Of a stretch of DNA of 12,475 bases, positions 1 to 6,827 are shown piece by piece. Origin of the DNA: an uncultured Emergencia sp. GTDB lineage: Bacteria; Bacillota; Clostridia; Peptostreptococcales; Anaerovoracaceae. The DNA lies in NCBI GenBank assembly GCA_937997955.1, contig CALLDR010000047.1, forward strand, positions 1 to 12,475. Direction: 5' to 3'. The position numbers and the translations under genes are program-made. Numbering within the stretch: the first letter of the stretch is position 1; the number at the start of each line of letters is the position of its first letter. The notes under the pieces are model-generated. The model had not been told where the DNA came from. It ran no database searches and was given only the letters and a program-made list of their open reading frames with translations.

Positions 1-49
1 CAGCCTGTCACGCTGGAGGTCGACGGTTCGAGCCCGTTCCAGGTCGCCA
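1..49 (+). tRNA. tRNA-Asp(GUC), 3' part only
   Basis: The window opens inside the anticodon stem of a tRNA. The loop CTGTCAC at 5-11 puts anticodon GTC at 7-9, flanked by a stem whose 3' strand is GCTGG (12-16). The T arm follows at 22-38 with loop TTCGAGC, then the 3' acceptor strand CCAGGTC (39-45), a G discriminator base at 46 as expected for tRNA-Asp, and an encoded CCA (47-49). The D arm and 5' acceptor strand lie outside the window. A run of seven T follows at once, so transcription of the upstream tRNA operon may end here. Confidence 0.93.
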
Positions 50-67
50 ATTTTTTTAAAATCTCTA

Positions 68-96
68 TTGCATTATGCAGCGAGATGTGCTAAAAT
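68..96 (+). promoter_or_regulatory. sigma-A promoter of the His-Gln-Cys tRNA operon
   Basis: A -35 box TTGCAT (68-73) and a -10 box TAAAAT (91-96) are separated by exactly 17 nt. The -10 is preceded by TGC, giving an extended -10 (TGnTAAAAT). The predicted transcription start is near 103, about 70 nt before tRNA-His. It sits in a 124-nt gap that splits tRNA-Asp from the other three tRNAs, so the latter can be transcribed on their own. Identified by inspection only. Confidence 0.6.
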
Positions 97-173
97 AACT
101 ACTGCAAATGTTGAGCATCGAAGATGACAGCGGATTGCACAATTTTAGCTCAAACATATGAAGTAATGAGTAT

Positions 174-250
174 GGTGGGTATCGTCAAGTGGTTAAGACC
201 CAGGGTTGTGGCTCCTGTATACGTGGGTTCGAATCCCACTACCCACCCCA
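174..250 (+). tRNA. tRNA-His(GUG)
   Basis: A complete cloverleaf: acceptor strands GTGGGTA (175-181) and TACCCAC (240-246), anticodon stem CAGGG/TCCTG around loop TTGTGGC with anticodon GTG at 208-210, and T loop TTCGAAT. An extra G at 174 pairs with discriminator C247. This G-1:C73 pair is the identity element peculiar to tRNA-His, so the start is placed at 174. CCA is encoded at 248-250. Confidence 0.96.
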
Positions 251-257
251 TAAACGT

Positions 258-332
258 TGGGGTATCGCCAAGCGGTAAGGCAACGGATTCTGATTCCGTC
301 ATGCGCAGGTTCGAATCCTGCTACCCTAGCCA
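258..332 (+). tRNA. tRNA-Gln(CUG)
   Basis: The acceptor stem is TGGGGTA (258-264) with TACCCTA (322-328), containing one G-T pair. The anticodon stem is ACGGA/TCCGT around the loop TTCTGAT, giving anticodon CTG at 290-292, which reads CAG. The T loop is TTCGAAT, the discriminator base is G329 and CCA is encoded at 330-332. Only 7 nt separate it from tRNA-His. The anticodon is CUG, not the UUG that reads both glutamine codons, so a second tRNA-Gln(UUG) should exist elsewhere in the genome. Confidence 0.95.
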
Positions 333-339
333 ATTTTTA

Positions 340-360
340 CAAGATGCCTTTGGCATCTTG
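340..360 (+). repeat. 9-bp hairpin between tRNA-Gln and tRNA-Cys
   Basis: CAAGATGCC (340-348) and GGCATCTTG (352-360) form a perfect 9-bp inverted repeat around a TTT loop, filling most of the 33-nt gap between the two tRNAs. No T run follows on either strand, so it is not a standard intrinsic terminator. It may be a processing or spacer hairpin in the tRNA precursor. Confidence 0.7.
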
Positions 361-365
361 ATTAT

Positions 366-440
<75 letters not shown>

Positions 441-464
441 AAATGGAATTACAGTTAAGAGAAG

Positions 465-489
465 ACCGTTGAATTTTCAACGGTTTTTT
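465..489 (+). terminator. intrinsic terminator of the tRNA operon
   Basis: ACCGTTGAA (465-473) and TTCAACGGT (476-484) form a 9-bp stem with a two-base loop, followed directly by T484-T489 and a further T-rich stretch. This is a textbook Rho-independent terminator and ends the tRNA-Cys transcript. Confidence 0.9.
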
Positions 490-739
490 CTTTTCTAAAT
501 TTTAATCCTTGTATTTTATCCCAGCAGTTATCTTTACGCTCAAAGATAAGCCCTTCATAAGCCCTTCTAAAATGGATCCTCTCGAAAAACAGAGAAAAAG
601 TGTAAAACTCATGAATTGAAAAGTATTTTTTAATACCACATCACATGTTGCTTTTAAAGTGTCATAAAAAGTCGATTTTTGTTTTTTCGATTTTATAAAA
701 ATCTAATTTTAAGAAGTTTGTAGAATTGAATTTATAAAC
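490..739. other. AT-rich gene-free spacer
   Basis: About 250 bases between the tRNA terminator and the promoter of the ATPase gene. It is AT-rich and has no reading frame with a credible start and ribosome binding site. The longest minus-strand frame (502-612, 36 codons) starts without a Shine-Dalgarno site. The only structures seen are a hairpin and an 11-bp tandem repeat, listed separately. An old mobile-element boundary next to the tRNA locus is possible, but no integrase or copy of a tRNA 3' end is visible. Confidence 0.5.
528..567. repeat. hairpin plus exact 11-bp tandem repeat
   Basis: TTATCTTT (528-535) and AAAGATAA (542-549) form an 8-bp inverted repeat with a 6-nt loop. Overlapping its right arm, ATAAGCCCTTC occurs twice in perfect tandem at 546-556 and 557-567. 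Seen directly; the function is unknown. Confidence 0.75.
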
Positions 740-768
740 TTGTTTTTTGCAGAAGCTTGTGATATGAT
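740..768 (+). promoter_or_regulatory. extended -10 promoter of the ATPase gene
   Basis: The -35 box TTGTTT (740-745) and the -10 box TATGAT (763-768) have a 17-nt spacer, and TGA directly precedes the -10 box (an extended -10). The predicted transcription start falls near 775. That would place a GTG at 775 at the very 5' end of the mRNA and supports the downstream ATG at 796 as the real start. Confidence 0.65.
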
Positions 769-795
769 ATTTGCGTGAAAGGTGGTGTCGGAAAA

Positions 796-2118
796 ATGTT
801 AAAAACAACTCTGAAAAAACGGAACCTCTACTTGAATCGGATGATCGCGTTTCAAGATACGGAGATGATTAAAGTGATAACCGGAATCAGGCGCTGTGGG
901 AAATCCAGCCTGATGAAACTGATGACAAATCATTTGAGAGATTGTGGTGTGAAAGACGATCAGATTCTTGAAATGAATTTTGAATCCATGGGGCTGCCGG
1001 ATATGGATTCCAGGGGATTCTATGAATATGTGAAGGAGAGAATTCTTCCGGGCCAGAGAATGTACCTGTTTTTCGATGAAGTGCAGCGGATTCGGGGATG
1101 GGAGAATGCCGTCAATTCTTTCCGGGTGGATTTTGACTGTGACATTTATATTACCGGCTCAAATGCTTACCTGCTTTCCTCTGAATTATCCACCTATCTT
1201 TCCGGGCGGTATGTGGAAATCAAAGTGCTTCCACTTTCCTTCAGGGAGTTTCTTGACTTCCATGGATATTCTGTCACCGAGAGAAAATCTCCTGCAGGCG
1301 GTATGCGGAAACGGATCACAGATGCTGACGGTGAAATTTATGAGGTTCGGGAGCTTTTTGACACCTATGTAAAATTCGGTGGCATGCCAATGCTGGCCGA
1401 TGTGGGTCTTGAAATTGATCGGGTAGCCGCGGCTCTGGATGGTGTGTATTCAGCTGCGGTTGTAAATGACATTCTGGAACGGGAGAAAAGGAAGGATCGC
1501 AAAAATATCACAGACCCGATGCTGCTCCGGAAGATCATCATGTTTCTGGCGGATAATATTGGAAACAATACTTCCGCAACCTCGATTGGAAATACACTGG
1601 TAAATGAGGGACTGCTTACCAACGGGACGCGGAAGACAAAGCCTGCGACCCAAACGATTTTGTCTTACATTGACGCTTTGACAGAAGCCTATATTTTCTA
1701 TGAGATTAAACGGTTCGATATTAAAGGCAAAGAATATCTACGAACGCTGGGAAAGTATTATATCGTTGATATTGGCCTACGGAACTATCTGCTGGGATAC
1801 CGTGACGGCGACAGCGGACATATTCTGGAAAATATTATTTTCTTTGAACTGCTGCGCCGCGGATATGATGTTGCCATTGGGAAGATTGATAATCAGGAAG
1901 TCGATTTTATTGCCACCAAAGCAGATGAAAAAAAGTATATCCAGGTAACAGAGTCCATGAACGCACCGGAAACCAGAGAACGTGAACTTGCCCCCCTGCG
2001 TAAAATCAGGGACAACTATGAAAAAGTAGTGATTGTGCTGGAGTGTGATATTCCACAGACTCAGGACGGCATCAAAATCGTCCAGGCAACAGACTTTTTA
2101 CTGGAAGATATTAAGTGA
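796..2118 (+). CDS. AAA+ ATPase, AAA_14/DUF4143 family
   Basis: A 440-residue P-loop ATPase. Walker A is GIRRCGKSS (30-38), Walker B is LFFDE (91-95), and a sensor-like YITGSNA lies at 118-124, followed by the family's LSGRYVEIKVLPLSFREF stretch (135-152). A winged-helix-like region spans roughly 240-300. The C-terminal DUF4143 part (about 340-440) carries E345, the pair E368/D370 and YIQV (381-384), which resembles a PD-(D/E)xK nuclease fold with Q in place of the usual catalytic residue. Members are common and numerous in Clostridia and Bacteroidetes and are poorly characterised; no partner or substrate can be inferred. The ATG at 796 is chosen because AAAGGTGG (778-785) sits 10 nt upstream and the promoter start maps near 775. 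A GTG at 775 would add seven residues. The gene is monocistronic, between its own promoter and a possible terminator. Confidence 0.88.
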   Translation: MLKTTLKKRNLYLNRMIAFQDTEMIKVITGIRRCGKSSLMKLMTNHLRDCGVKDDQILEMNFESMGLPDMDSRGFYEYVKERILPGQRMYLFFDEVQRIRGWENAVNSFRVDFDCDIYITGSNAYLLSSELSTYLSGRYVEIKVLPLSFREFLDFHGYSVTERKSPAGGMRKRITDADGEIYEVRELFDTYVKFGGMPMLADVGLEIDRVAAALDGVYSAAVVNDILEREKRKDRKNITDPMLLRKIIMFLADNIGNNTSATSIGNTLVNEGLLTNGTRKTKPATQTILSYIDALTEAYIFYEIKRFDIKGKEYLRTLGKYYIVDIGLRNYLLGYRDGDSGHILENIIFFELLRRGYDVAIGKIDNQEVDFIATKADEKKYIQVTESMNAPETRERELAPLRKIRDNYEKVVIVLECDIPQTQDGIKIVQATDFLLEDIK

Positions 2119-2128
2119 CATTGGATTT

Positions 2129-2191
2129 TGTATATAACTGCATATAACCTTTTCATTTCTGCATATAATCCGCCTGTTTTATATGCAGAAA
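2129..2191. repeat. TGCATATAA repeat cluster with 13-bp inverted repeat
   Basis: Just after the ATPase stop, TGTATATAAC (2129-2138) and TGCATATAAC (2139-2148) lie in tandem with one mismatch. A further CTGCATATAA is at 2159-2168, 21 bp after the copy at 2138-2147. The element returns inverted as TTATATGCAG at 2179-2188. The outer pair extends to a 13-bp perfect inverted repeat (2156-2168 and 2179-2191) with a 10-nt loop. Spacings near one and two helical turns would suit a DNA-binding protein, but no binder is known. Confidence 0.7.
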
Positions 2192-2199
2192 AGTTACAC

Positions 2200-2241
2200 A
2201 GCCGGGAGGCTTTCTTACCAGAAAATCCCTCCGGCTATTTT
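2200..2241 (+). terminator. possible terminator of the ATPase gene
   Basis: AGCCGGGAGG (2200-2209) can pair with CCCTCCGGCT (2227-2236) through a GC-rich stem with one G-T pair and one mismatch, and is followed by ATTTTA. The loop is long (17 nt) and the T tract is short, so this is a weak candidate. Confidence 0.35.
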
Positions 2242-2343
2242 ATGGTGCGCCCGGCGTCTAAATCGTCGTCTTCCATCACGGGAAAATCACGGTTTTAAAT
2301 ACAGAAAGCGGCCTGAGATTCCCCCGCGATCGTCTGAATTTCA

Positions 2344-2372
2344 TTTACGATATAGAGAAGTTGGGATATAAT
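2344..2372 (+). promoter_or_regulatory. promoter of the acidic exported protein gene
   Basis: A perfect consensus -10 TATAAT (2367-2372) lies 17 nt after TTTACG (2344-2349), which matches the -35 consensus at four of six positions. The predicted start is near 2379, so an ATG at 2378 would be at the mRNA end and the ATG at 2399 is favoured. Confidence 0.6.
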
Positions 2373-2398
2373 AAAGCATGAAATGGAGACAGAAGACT

Positions 2399-3379
2399 AT
2401 GAAGAAACGATTGCTGAAGGCGGCGGCAGCATTTATCATTCTGGCGGTATTTCTCTGGTCGCCTTTTTCAAACTATCCGGTGAGCCTGGCGGTCATGAAG
2501 ATCTACAGCGGGATTCATGAGCATGACAGCATCATGACAGAAAAGGGCATCGAACTGCGTATTCCAGGCGGCGGCGTGACCCGGGAGAAAGATTGGTATC
2601 CCTTTGTAATGACCTTTAACGATGACGCGGGCTTTCGGCGCTTTACGGGAGCGCCTGATGTGAAGCTGACTATCCTGTACAATTTTCCGGCCTTCGACCT
2701 GTTGAAAGGCTGCAGCAGGCTCTATGATCCCGCTTCACCGTATTATAACGGGTTCTACGGCGCTTATCTGGTTTGCTATGAAGATGATGACGAAGAAGAG
2801 GACAATGCGGCTGGCGCAGACGGTACGGACGCTGCGGAGCATATGGATGATGCTGTTGATGAAGGCGGCGCGGAGCATACGGCCGGCAAAGGCCGCGCAG
2901 GCGAGAACGGCGCGGCTTACGGATTTTTGCCCGATGGGAGCCTGGATCTTATGACCGTTGCTCAGGTGCCCCAGTTCGATTTTCAAAAGCTGGTCCTTCA
3001 GGATTTTGGCATCGGACGAGATCAAATGGTCTTCGACTGGGAAGTTTCAAAGTCGCGGCAGAATGTAAGCTATCTGGGTATCGACGGCTGGACGCGGGTA
3101 GACGCGGAGCTTAGAGTCAACGGGACGTGGCACGAGGCAGACCAGTTCCACAGATCCTATTTGCAGTACGGCCCGCCCGGATATGACCTGCCTGAATACA
3201 GCCTCTCGGGAGAACCCTTTGCTCCGGTGGAAATGACCGGCAGGGTGTACGGCAGGTACTTTGAGGAATGGGACACTTCCATTTTCTTTTATGTGCTGGC
3301 TTCCGACCCGGCGGTGCTGGAGGACTGCGACCGGGAAATCCTGTCTCAGAGCAGCCTGGGCAGTTCGGAAAGGCCGTAG
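2399..3379 (+). CDS. exported or membrane-anchored protein, function unknown
   Basis: A 326-residue protein I do not recognise. It begins MKKRLLK followed by a hydrophobic stretch (about residues 8-22) ending near WSPFSNYPVS, which reads as a signal peptide or signal anchor, so the rest is probably outside the membrane. There is no lipobox cysteine near its end. About residues 135-175 form a low-complexity segment very rich in D, E, A and G (for example EDDDEEED), probably a flexible linker or cation-binding stretch. The remainder has many aromatic residues and alternating hydrophobic patterns that suggest a beta-rich fold. The ATG at 2399 is chosen over one at 2378 because GGAG (2385-2388) is 10 nt upstream and the promoter start falls near 2379. 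The stop is TAG at 3377-3379, and the same frame stays open for another 45 codons after it. It has no operon partner; the next genes converge on it. Confidence 0.75.
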   Translation: MKKRLLKAAAAFIILAVFLWSPFSNYPVSLAVMKIYSGIHEHDSIMTEKGIELRIPGGGVTREKDWYPFVMTFNDDAGFRRFTGAPDVKLTILYNFPAFDLLKGCSRLYDPASPYYNGFYGAYLVCYEDDDEEEDNAAGADGTDAAEHMDDAVDEGGAEHTAGKGRAGENGAAYGFLPDGSLDLMTVAQVPQFDFQKLVLQDFGIGRDQMVFDWEVSKSRQNVSYLGIDGWTRVDAELRVNGTWHEADQFHRSYLQYGPPGYDLPEYSLSGEPFAPVEMTGRVYGRYFEEWDTSIFFYVLASDPAVLEDCDREILSQSSLGSSERP

Positions 3380-3425
3380 GTTCAGGTCCGCGCGCAGAGG
3401 ACTTTCGTTTGGATCACTGTATACC

Positions 3426-3459
3426 GGAACGGGAGCGTGTCTGGAACGGGAGCATGTAT
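3426..3459. repeat. 17-bp imperfect tandem repeat
   Basis: Two adjacent 17-bp units (3426-3442 and 3443-3459) share GGAACGGGAGC and match at 15 of 17 positions. The period is not a multiple of three, which argues against strong coding constraint here. Confidence 0.7.
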
Positions 3460-3492
3460 TGAGAAGAGATGCCGGTGTACGTGCCGGAGTGC

Positions 3493-3532
3493 AAAAGAAA
3501 AACCAGTCATACGATAATAATGCATGACTGGT
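3493..3532 (-). terminator. intrinsic terminator after the RpiR gene
   Basis: Read on the minus strand, ACCAGTCAT (3532-3524) pairs with ATGACTGGT (3510-3502) in a perfect 9-bp stem around a 13-nt loop and is followed by TTTTTCTTTT. It begins 32 nt after the regulator's stop codon. There is no T run on the + strand side, so it serves the minus-strand transcript. Confidence 0.85.
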
Positions 3533-3564
3533 GCGGAAAAGGGCGGACTGCGGGCAGCAGAATC

Positions 3565-4401
3565 TTACAATGACAGATAGTATCCCTGATCCAGCAGTTC
3601 TTCTGTCTTTTGACGATTTTCCACGGCTTCTTCACCTATATATTCAAACACAGCTTGTGCCAGATAGTTGCTGACACTCAGAGGCGCGGCGTAGGAATTT
3701 CGGTAGGATATGCTGCTGGTAGCGCAAGGAAGGATAATGTCCCCGTATTCCCGGATTGGAATCTCATTTAAGCCGGTGATTAGAATCACTTTTGCATTTT
3801 GTGACTTTATCCAGGAGGTAATAGTGGTAGCGACCTTAGAATATCGTGGGAATAAATACGCGATCAAAACATCGCCTTCCTTTGCGCCGATGATTTCTTC
3901 CGGATACATCATTCCAGACGATTGGATAAACCGAACATTTTTTTTAATCTCCCCGAGCCGTCCTGCCATATAATAGGCTGCGGCATAGGAACTTCTCATA
4001 CCCAGGATATATACTGTGTCAGCATTACTGATTAACTCGACAGCGGTCTGCAGGTCGCGGCGGCTTAAAGCCGCTAAGGTCTCTTGGATATTGCGGATAT
4101 CCGTCTCAAAAGCCTGTTTCAACAAAGTGTTCTCAGGTTCGGAGGCCTCTTCTGCGTTCTCAGATGATTCGGCGTGCGGTGCAGTTCGTTTTATATCGCG
4201 CTGCATGTCCGAATAACCTTCATAACCCAGTTCTCTTGCAAATCGTATCACAGATGTCGTGCTGACGCCGATTTGTCGGGAAAGCCTGGCTAAACTGCAA
4301 TATGCAATTTGATCTATGTGATCCATTAAGTAATTGGCAATTTTCTTTTGGGAGTAGGTGAACCGGTTGAAGTTCTTCATAATGTCTTGAACAAAATCCA
4401 T
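3565..4401 (-). CDS. RpiR-family transcriptional regulator (HTH + SIS domains)
   Basis: A 278-residue regulator. The N-terminal helix-turn-helix domain of the RpiR type covers about residues 1-77, with the typical run SRQIGVSTTSVIRFARELGY (41-60). A linker rich in E and A (about 75-92) leads to a SIS sugar-phosphate binding domain (about 118-255) containing YILGMRSS (131-138) and VLIAYLFPRYSK (178-189). Family members sense phosphosugars or other phosphorylated metabolites and usually control neighbouring catabolic genes, so the glycerate/PEP genes upstream are natural candidate targets (inference). The start at 4401 follows AGGAG (4417-4413) by 11 nt. The frame stays open a further 195 nt upstream, but that part lies inside the uvrA-like gene and shows no domain. 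A TTGTTA...TCACAA imperfect palindrome lies just upstream. Confidence 0.92.
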   Translation of the reverse strand: MDFVQDIMKNFNRFTYSQKKIANYLMDHIDQIAYCSLARLSRQIGVSTTSVIRFARELGYEGYSDMQRDIKRTAPHAESSENAEEASEPENTLLKQAFETDIRNIQETLAALSRRDLQTAVELISNADTVYILGMRSSYAAAYYMAGRLGEIKKNVRFIQSSGMMYPEEIIGAKEGDVLIAYLFPRYSKVATTITSWIKSQNAKVILITGLNEIPIREYGDIILPCATSSISYRNSYAAPLSVSNYLAQAVFEYIGEEAVENRQKTEELLDQGYYLSL

Positions 4402-4426
4402 ATATCTGTTGTCTCCTAACTGTATT

Positions 4427-4445
4427 TTGTTACATTTTATCACAA
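4427..4445. promoter_or_regulatory. possible operator upstream of the RpiR gene
   Basis: TTGTTACATTTTATCACAA is an imperfect palindrome: the outer six bases of each arm (TTGTTA and TCACAA) agree at five of six positions, and 12 of 19 positions match the reverse complement. It lies in the 58-nt gap before the regulator gene, where an autoregulatory site could be. No convincing -35/-10 pair is seen beside it. Confidence 0.25.
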
Positions 4446-4459
4446 AAAAATGCGATTTG

Positions 4460-6730
4460 CTATTCCAAACATGATTTTCTAAGAAATTCTGCGGTATATG
4501 AAGCCTGACATTCCAGCAATTGCGCAGGAGGACCGGAAAAAATAAGCCTTCCGCCATTTTTGCCGCCTCTCGGCCCAAGATCGATAATCCAGTCACTTGA
4601 AGCGATCACCTCCATATTATGCTCGATGACATAAACGCTGTTTCCTGCGTCAACCAATTTGTCCATGACTTTTATAAGCCTGTTGACATCGGCCATATGC
4701 AGGCCGGTAGTCGGTTCATCCAGAATATAAATATCACCTTTGTGGCGGAGCTGCTCCGCCAGCTTAAGCCTTTGACATTCTCCTCCGGACATAGTGGCTG
4801 TCGATTGTCCCAGCGTAAGGTATCCAAGTCCAACCTCCCTTAAAGTCTCAAGCTTATGGAGGAGCTTTGGCGTATCGAAGAAATCAATGGCCTGGTCTGC
4901 AGACATCGAAAGCACTTCCATGATATTTTTCCCTTTTAAGCGGTACTGTAAAGCCTGTTCGCTATATTTGCTTCCGCCGCAGGCATCACATTTTATTGCA
5001 ACAGGGTCGGCAAATGCCATGTCAGGGAAGATTTCTCCCTTTCCCTTGCAGACGGGGCAGGCGCCTTTGGAATTAAAGCTGAACATGGCCGGGGTTACAC
5101 CGTTTTTCTTGGCAAACAGCCTCCGAATATCATCCATGATGCCTACATAAGTCGCCGTATTGGATCGTATATTAGCGCCAACGGGGGATTGATCTACATA
5201 GATCGCTTTCGGATGTTTTTTCATGAAAATGTCACGGAGCAGCGTGCTTTTTCCGGAACCGGCGACCCCTGAAACTGTACATAGGACGCCTTTTGGCAGA
5301 TCCACAGAGAAGTCTTTTAAATTATGTTGGTTTGCCTCTCGCACCTTAAACCATCCAGTTGGCCTGCGGCATTGTACTTTCAATGCGGTCTTTTTCTTCA
5401 AATACTTTCCTGTGAGGGTGCCGCTTTCTTTTAAAGCTGTTACAGAGCCCTGAAAGAGAACCTGTCCGCCGCGGATTCCGGCGCCGGGACCGATGTCGAT
5501 CACCCAGTCGGCCTTCTCTATGATATCACGGTCATGCTCCACGACGAGGATACTGTTTCCCTTGTCTCTTAATTTTTTCAGCATATCTGTAAGGCGTGAT
5601 ACATCCTGAGGATGAAGTCCCACGCTCGGTTCGTCCATGATATAGGCCATATCGGTCAGGCTGCTGCGCAGGTGTCGGACCATTTTTAAACGCTGGCTTT
5701 CTCCGCCTGACAGGGTGTCGCTGCTGCGATCAAGATTCAGATATCCAAGTCCGAGGTCGTGAATACACTGCAGGCTGGACAGAATCGGGGAGATCAACGT
5801 CTGGGCAAGAGGATCCGATATGGTTTTGATGACACCGATCAGATCATCAATTTCCATCTTCCCATAATCGGCGATATTATATCCGTGAATCTTTGAATCC
5901 AACGCCGCTTGATTTAGCCTTTTTCCATGACATTCTGGACAGATTTCCTTTTTTAACACCCGCAGAACCTCGGATTGGTTGCCCTTGCTGAAGTCGTTGA
6001 GACTTCGATTTAAATACAGACGGTGGAACCGCTTTACCAGACCTTCATATTGGACTGGCGAGTTCGCGAAGAGGCTGTCGGGCTCGTTTACGATAACGCT
6101 GAAGCCTTCCCCGTAAAGCAGATCGTTCCACTCCTTCTGCGTATATTCGTTGAGCGGCTTATCGTTATCAAAAAGACCGCTGTTAGCGTAGATTTTCCAT
6201 TGCCAGTTTCCCTTGGAGAGGGGTTTGAACTGAATTGCGCCATCGTTTAATGACAACGTTCTGTCGAGCATTTTGTCGATATCCAGAGAGGCTTTGACGC
6301 CAATACCGCTGCAGACTGGGCACATGCCGTTTGGATCGTTGAACGAATAGCAGTTGGAGGTACCGGCGCTTGGCTTACCGTATCGCGAAAACAACAGACG
6401 GATGAAAGGGGCCAGATCTGTCATGGTCCCCACCGTTGACCGTATGCTGCCGATTGATTTTTTCTGACTGATGACGATAGAAGCGGGAAGATTGTTGATC
6501 TGCTCCACTTTTGGAGGTTCAAAATGGGGCAGCCGGCATTTTACATACGAAGGATATGTGTCATTCAATTGACGCTGTGCCTCAACAGCAACGGTATCGA
6601 AGATAATGGACGATTTACCAGAACCAGAAACTCCGGTAAATATTACAAGTTTTCCCTTTGGTATTTCCAGGTCAATGTTTTTGAGATTGTTTTCACACAT
6701 GCCTTTGATCTGAATGTTGTTAGCTTTCAT
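4460..6730 (-). CDS. short UvrA-like ABC ATPase (UvrA paralog)
   Basis: A 756-residue protein with the tandem ABC ATPase plan of UvrA but much shorter than the usual ~940 residues. Walker A motifs are GVSGSGKS (33-40) and GVAGSGKS (488-495), signature motifs LSGGESQRLK (340-349) and MSGGECQRLK (647-656), and Walker B stretches MDEPSVGLH (365-373) and LDEPTTGLH (670-678). Four CxxC pairs (137/140, 264/267, 558/561, 581/584) suit two zinc modules. The length deficit lies mainly in the first half, where UvrA has its UvrB-binding domain. This fits the class of UvrA paralogs (UvrA2/DrrC-like) linked in some bacteria to tolerance of DNA-binding drugs rather than the housekeeping UvrABC subunit; that role is inference. 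AAAGGA (6743-6738) lies 7 nt before the ATG. The gene follows ppdK after 132 nt and precedes rpiR by 58 nt without a clear terminator, so it may be co-transcribed with the regulator. Confidence 0.92.
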   Translation of the reverse strand: MKANNIQIKGMCENNLKNIDLEIPKGKLVIFTGVSGSGKSSIIFDTVAVEAQRQLNDTYPSYVKCRLPHFEPPKVEQINNLPASIVISQKKSIGSIRSTVGTMTDLAPFIRLLFSRYGKPSAGTSNCYSFNDPNGMCPVCSGIGVKASLDIDKMLDRTLSLNDGAIQFKPLSKGNWQWKIYANSGLFDNDKPLNEYTQKEWNDLLYGEGFSVIVNEPDSLFANSPVQYEGLVKRFHRLYLNRSLNDFSKGNQSEVLRVLKKEICPECHGKRLNQAALDSKIHGYNIADYGKMEIDDLIGVIKTISDPLAQTLISPILSSLQCIHDLGLGYLNLDRSSDTLSGGESQRLKMVRHLRSSLTDMAYIMDEPSVGLHPQDVSRLTDMLKKLRDKGNSILVVEHDRDIIEKADWVIDIGPGAGIRGGQVLFQGSVTALKESGTLTGKYLKKKTALKVQCRRPTGWFKVREANQHNLKDFSVDLPKGVLCTVSGVAGSGKSTLLRDIFMKKHPKAIYVDQSPVGANIRSNTATYVGIMDDIRRLFAKKNGVTPAMFSFNSKGACPVCKGKGEIFPDMAFADPVAIKCDACGGSKYSEQALQYRLKGKNIMEVLSMSADQAIDFFDTPKLLHKLETLREVGLGYLTLGQSTATMSGGECQRLKLAEQLRHKGDIYILDEPTTGLHMADVNRLIKVMDKLVDAGNSVYVIEHNMEVIASSDWIIDLGPRGGKNGGRLIFSGPPAQLLECQASYTAEFLRKSCLE

Positions 6731-6827
6731 ATCTTGTTCCTTTCTGATTTCATCAAAATATTTGCAAGGGGGATTGCCGGGAGCCGTCTCTATAGATTTC
6801 TGGTAACTGTATTGGCGACAATAGTAA

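Noticed and set aside
502..612. Minus-strand frame of 36 codons in the AT-rich spacer
   Set aside because: No ribosome binding site before its ATG, no recognisable product, and it spans the tandem repeat.
775..795. GTG start for the ATPase, seven codons earlier
   Set aside because: The promoter places the mRNA start near 775 and the AAAGGTGG ribosome site at 778-785 serves the ATG at 796.
2183..2371. 62-codon + strand frame before the exported protein gene
   Set aside because: It begins inside the palindrome arm, has no ribosome site, and overlaps the next gene's promoter.
3261..3527. Shifted-frame extension overlapping the end of the exported protein gene
   Set aside because: No ribosome binding site, and it crosses a 17-bp tandem repeat and the rpiR terminator.
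4444..4450. T7 run on the minus strand after the uvrA-like stop as a terminator
   Set aside because: No stable stem precedes it.
4402..4596. 65-residue N-terminal extension of the RpiR regulator
   Set aside because: It overlaps the uvrA-like gene, matches no domain, and the AGGAG-preceded ATG at 4401 starts exactly at the family's N-terminus.
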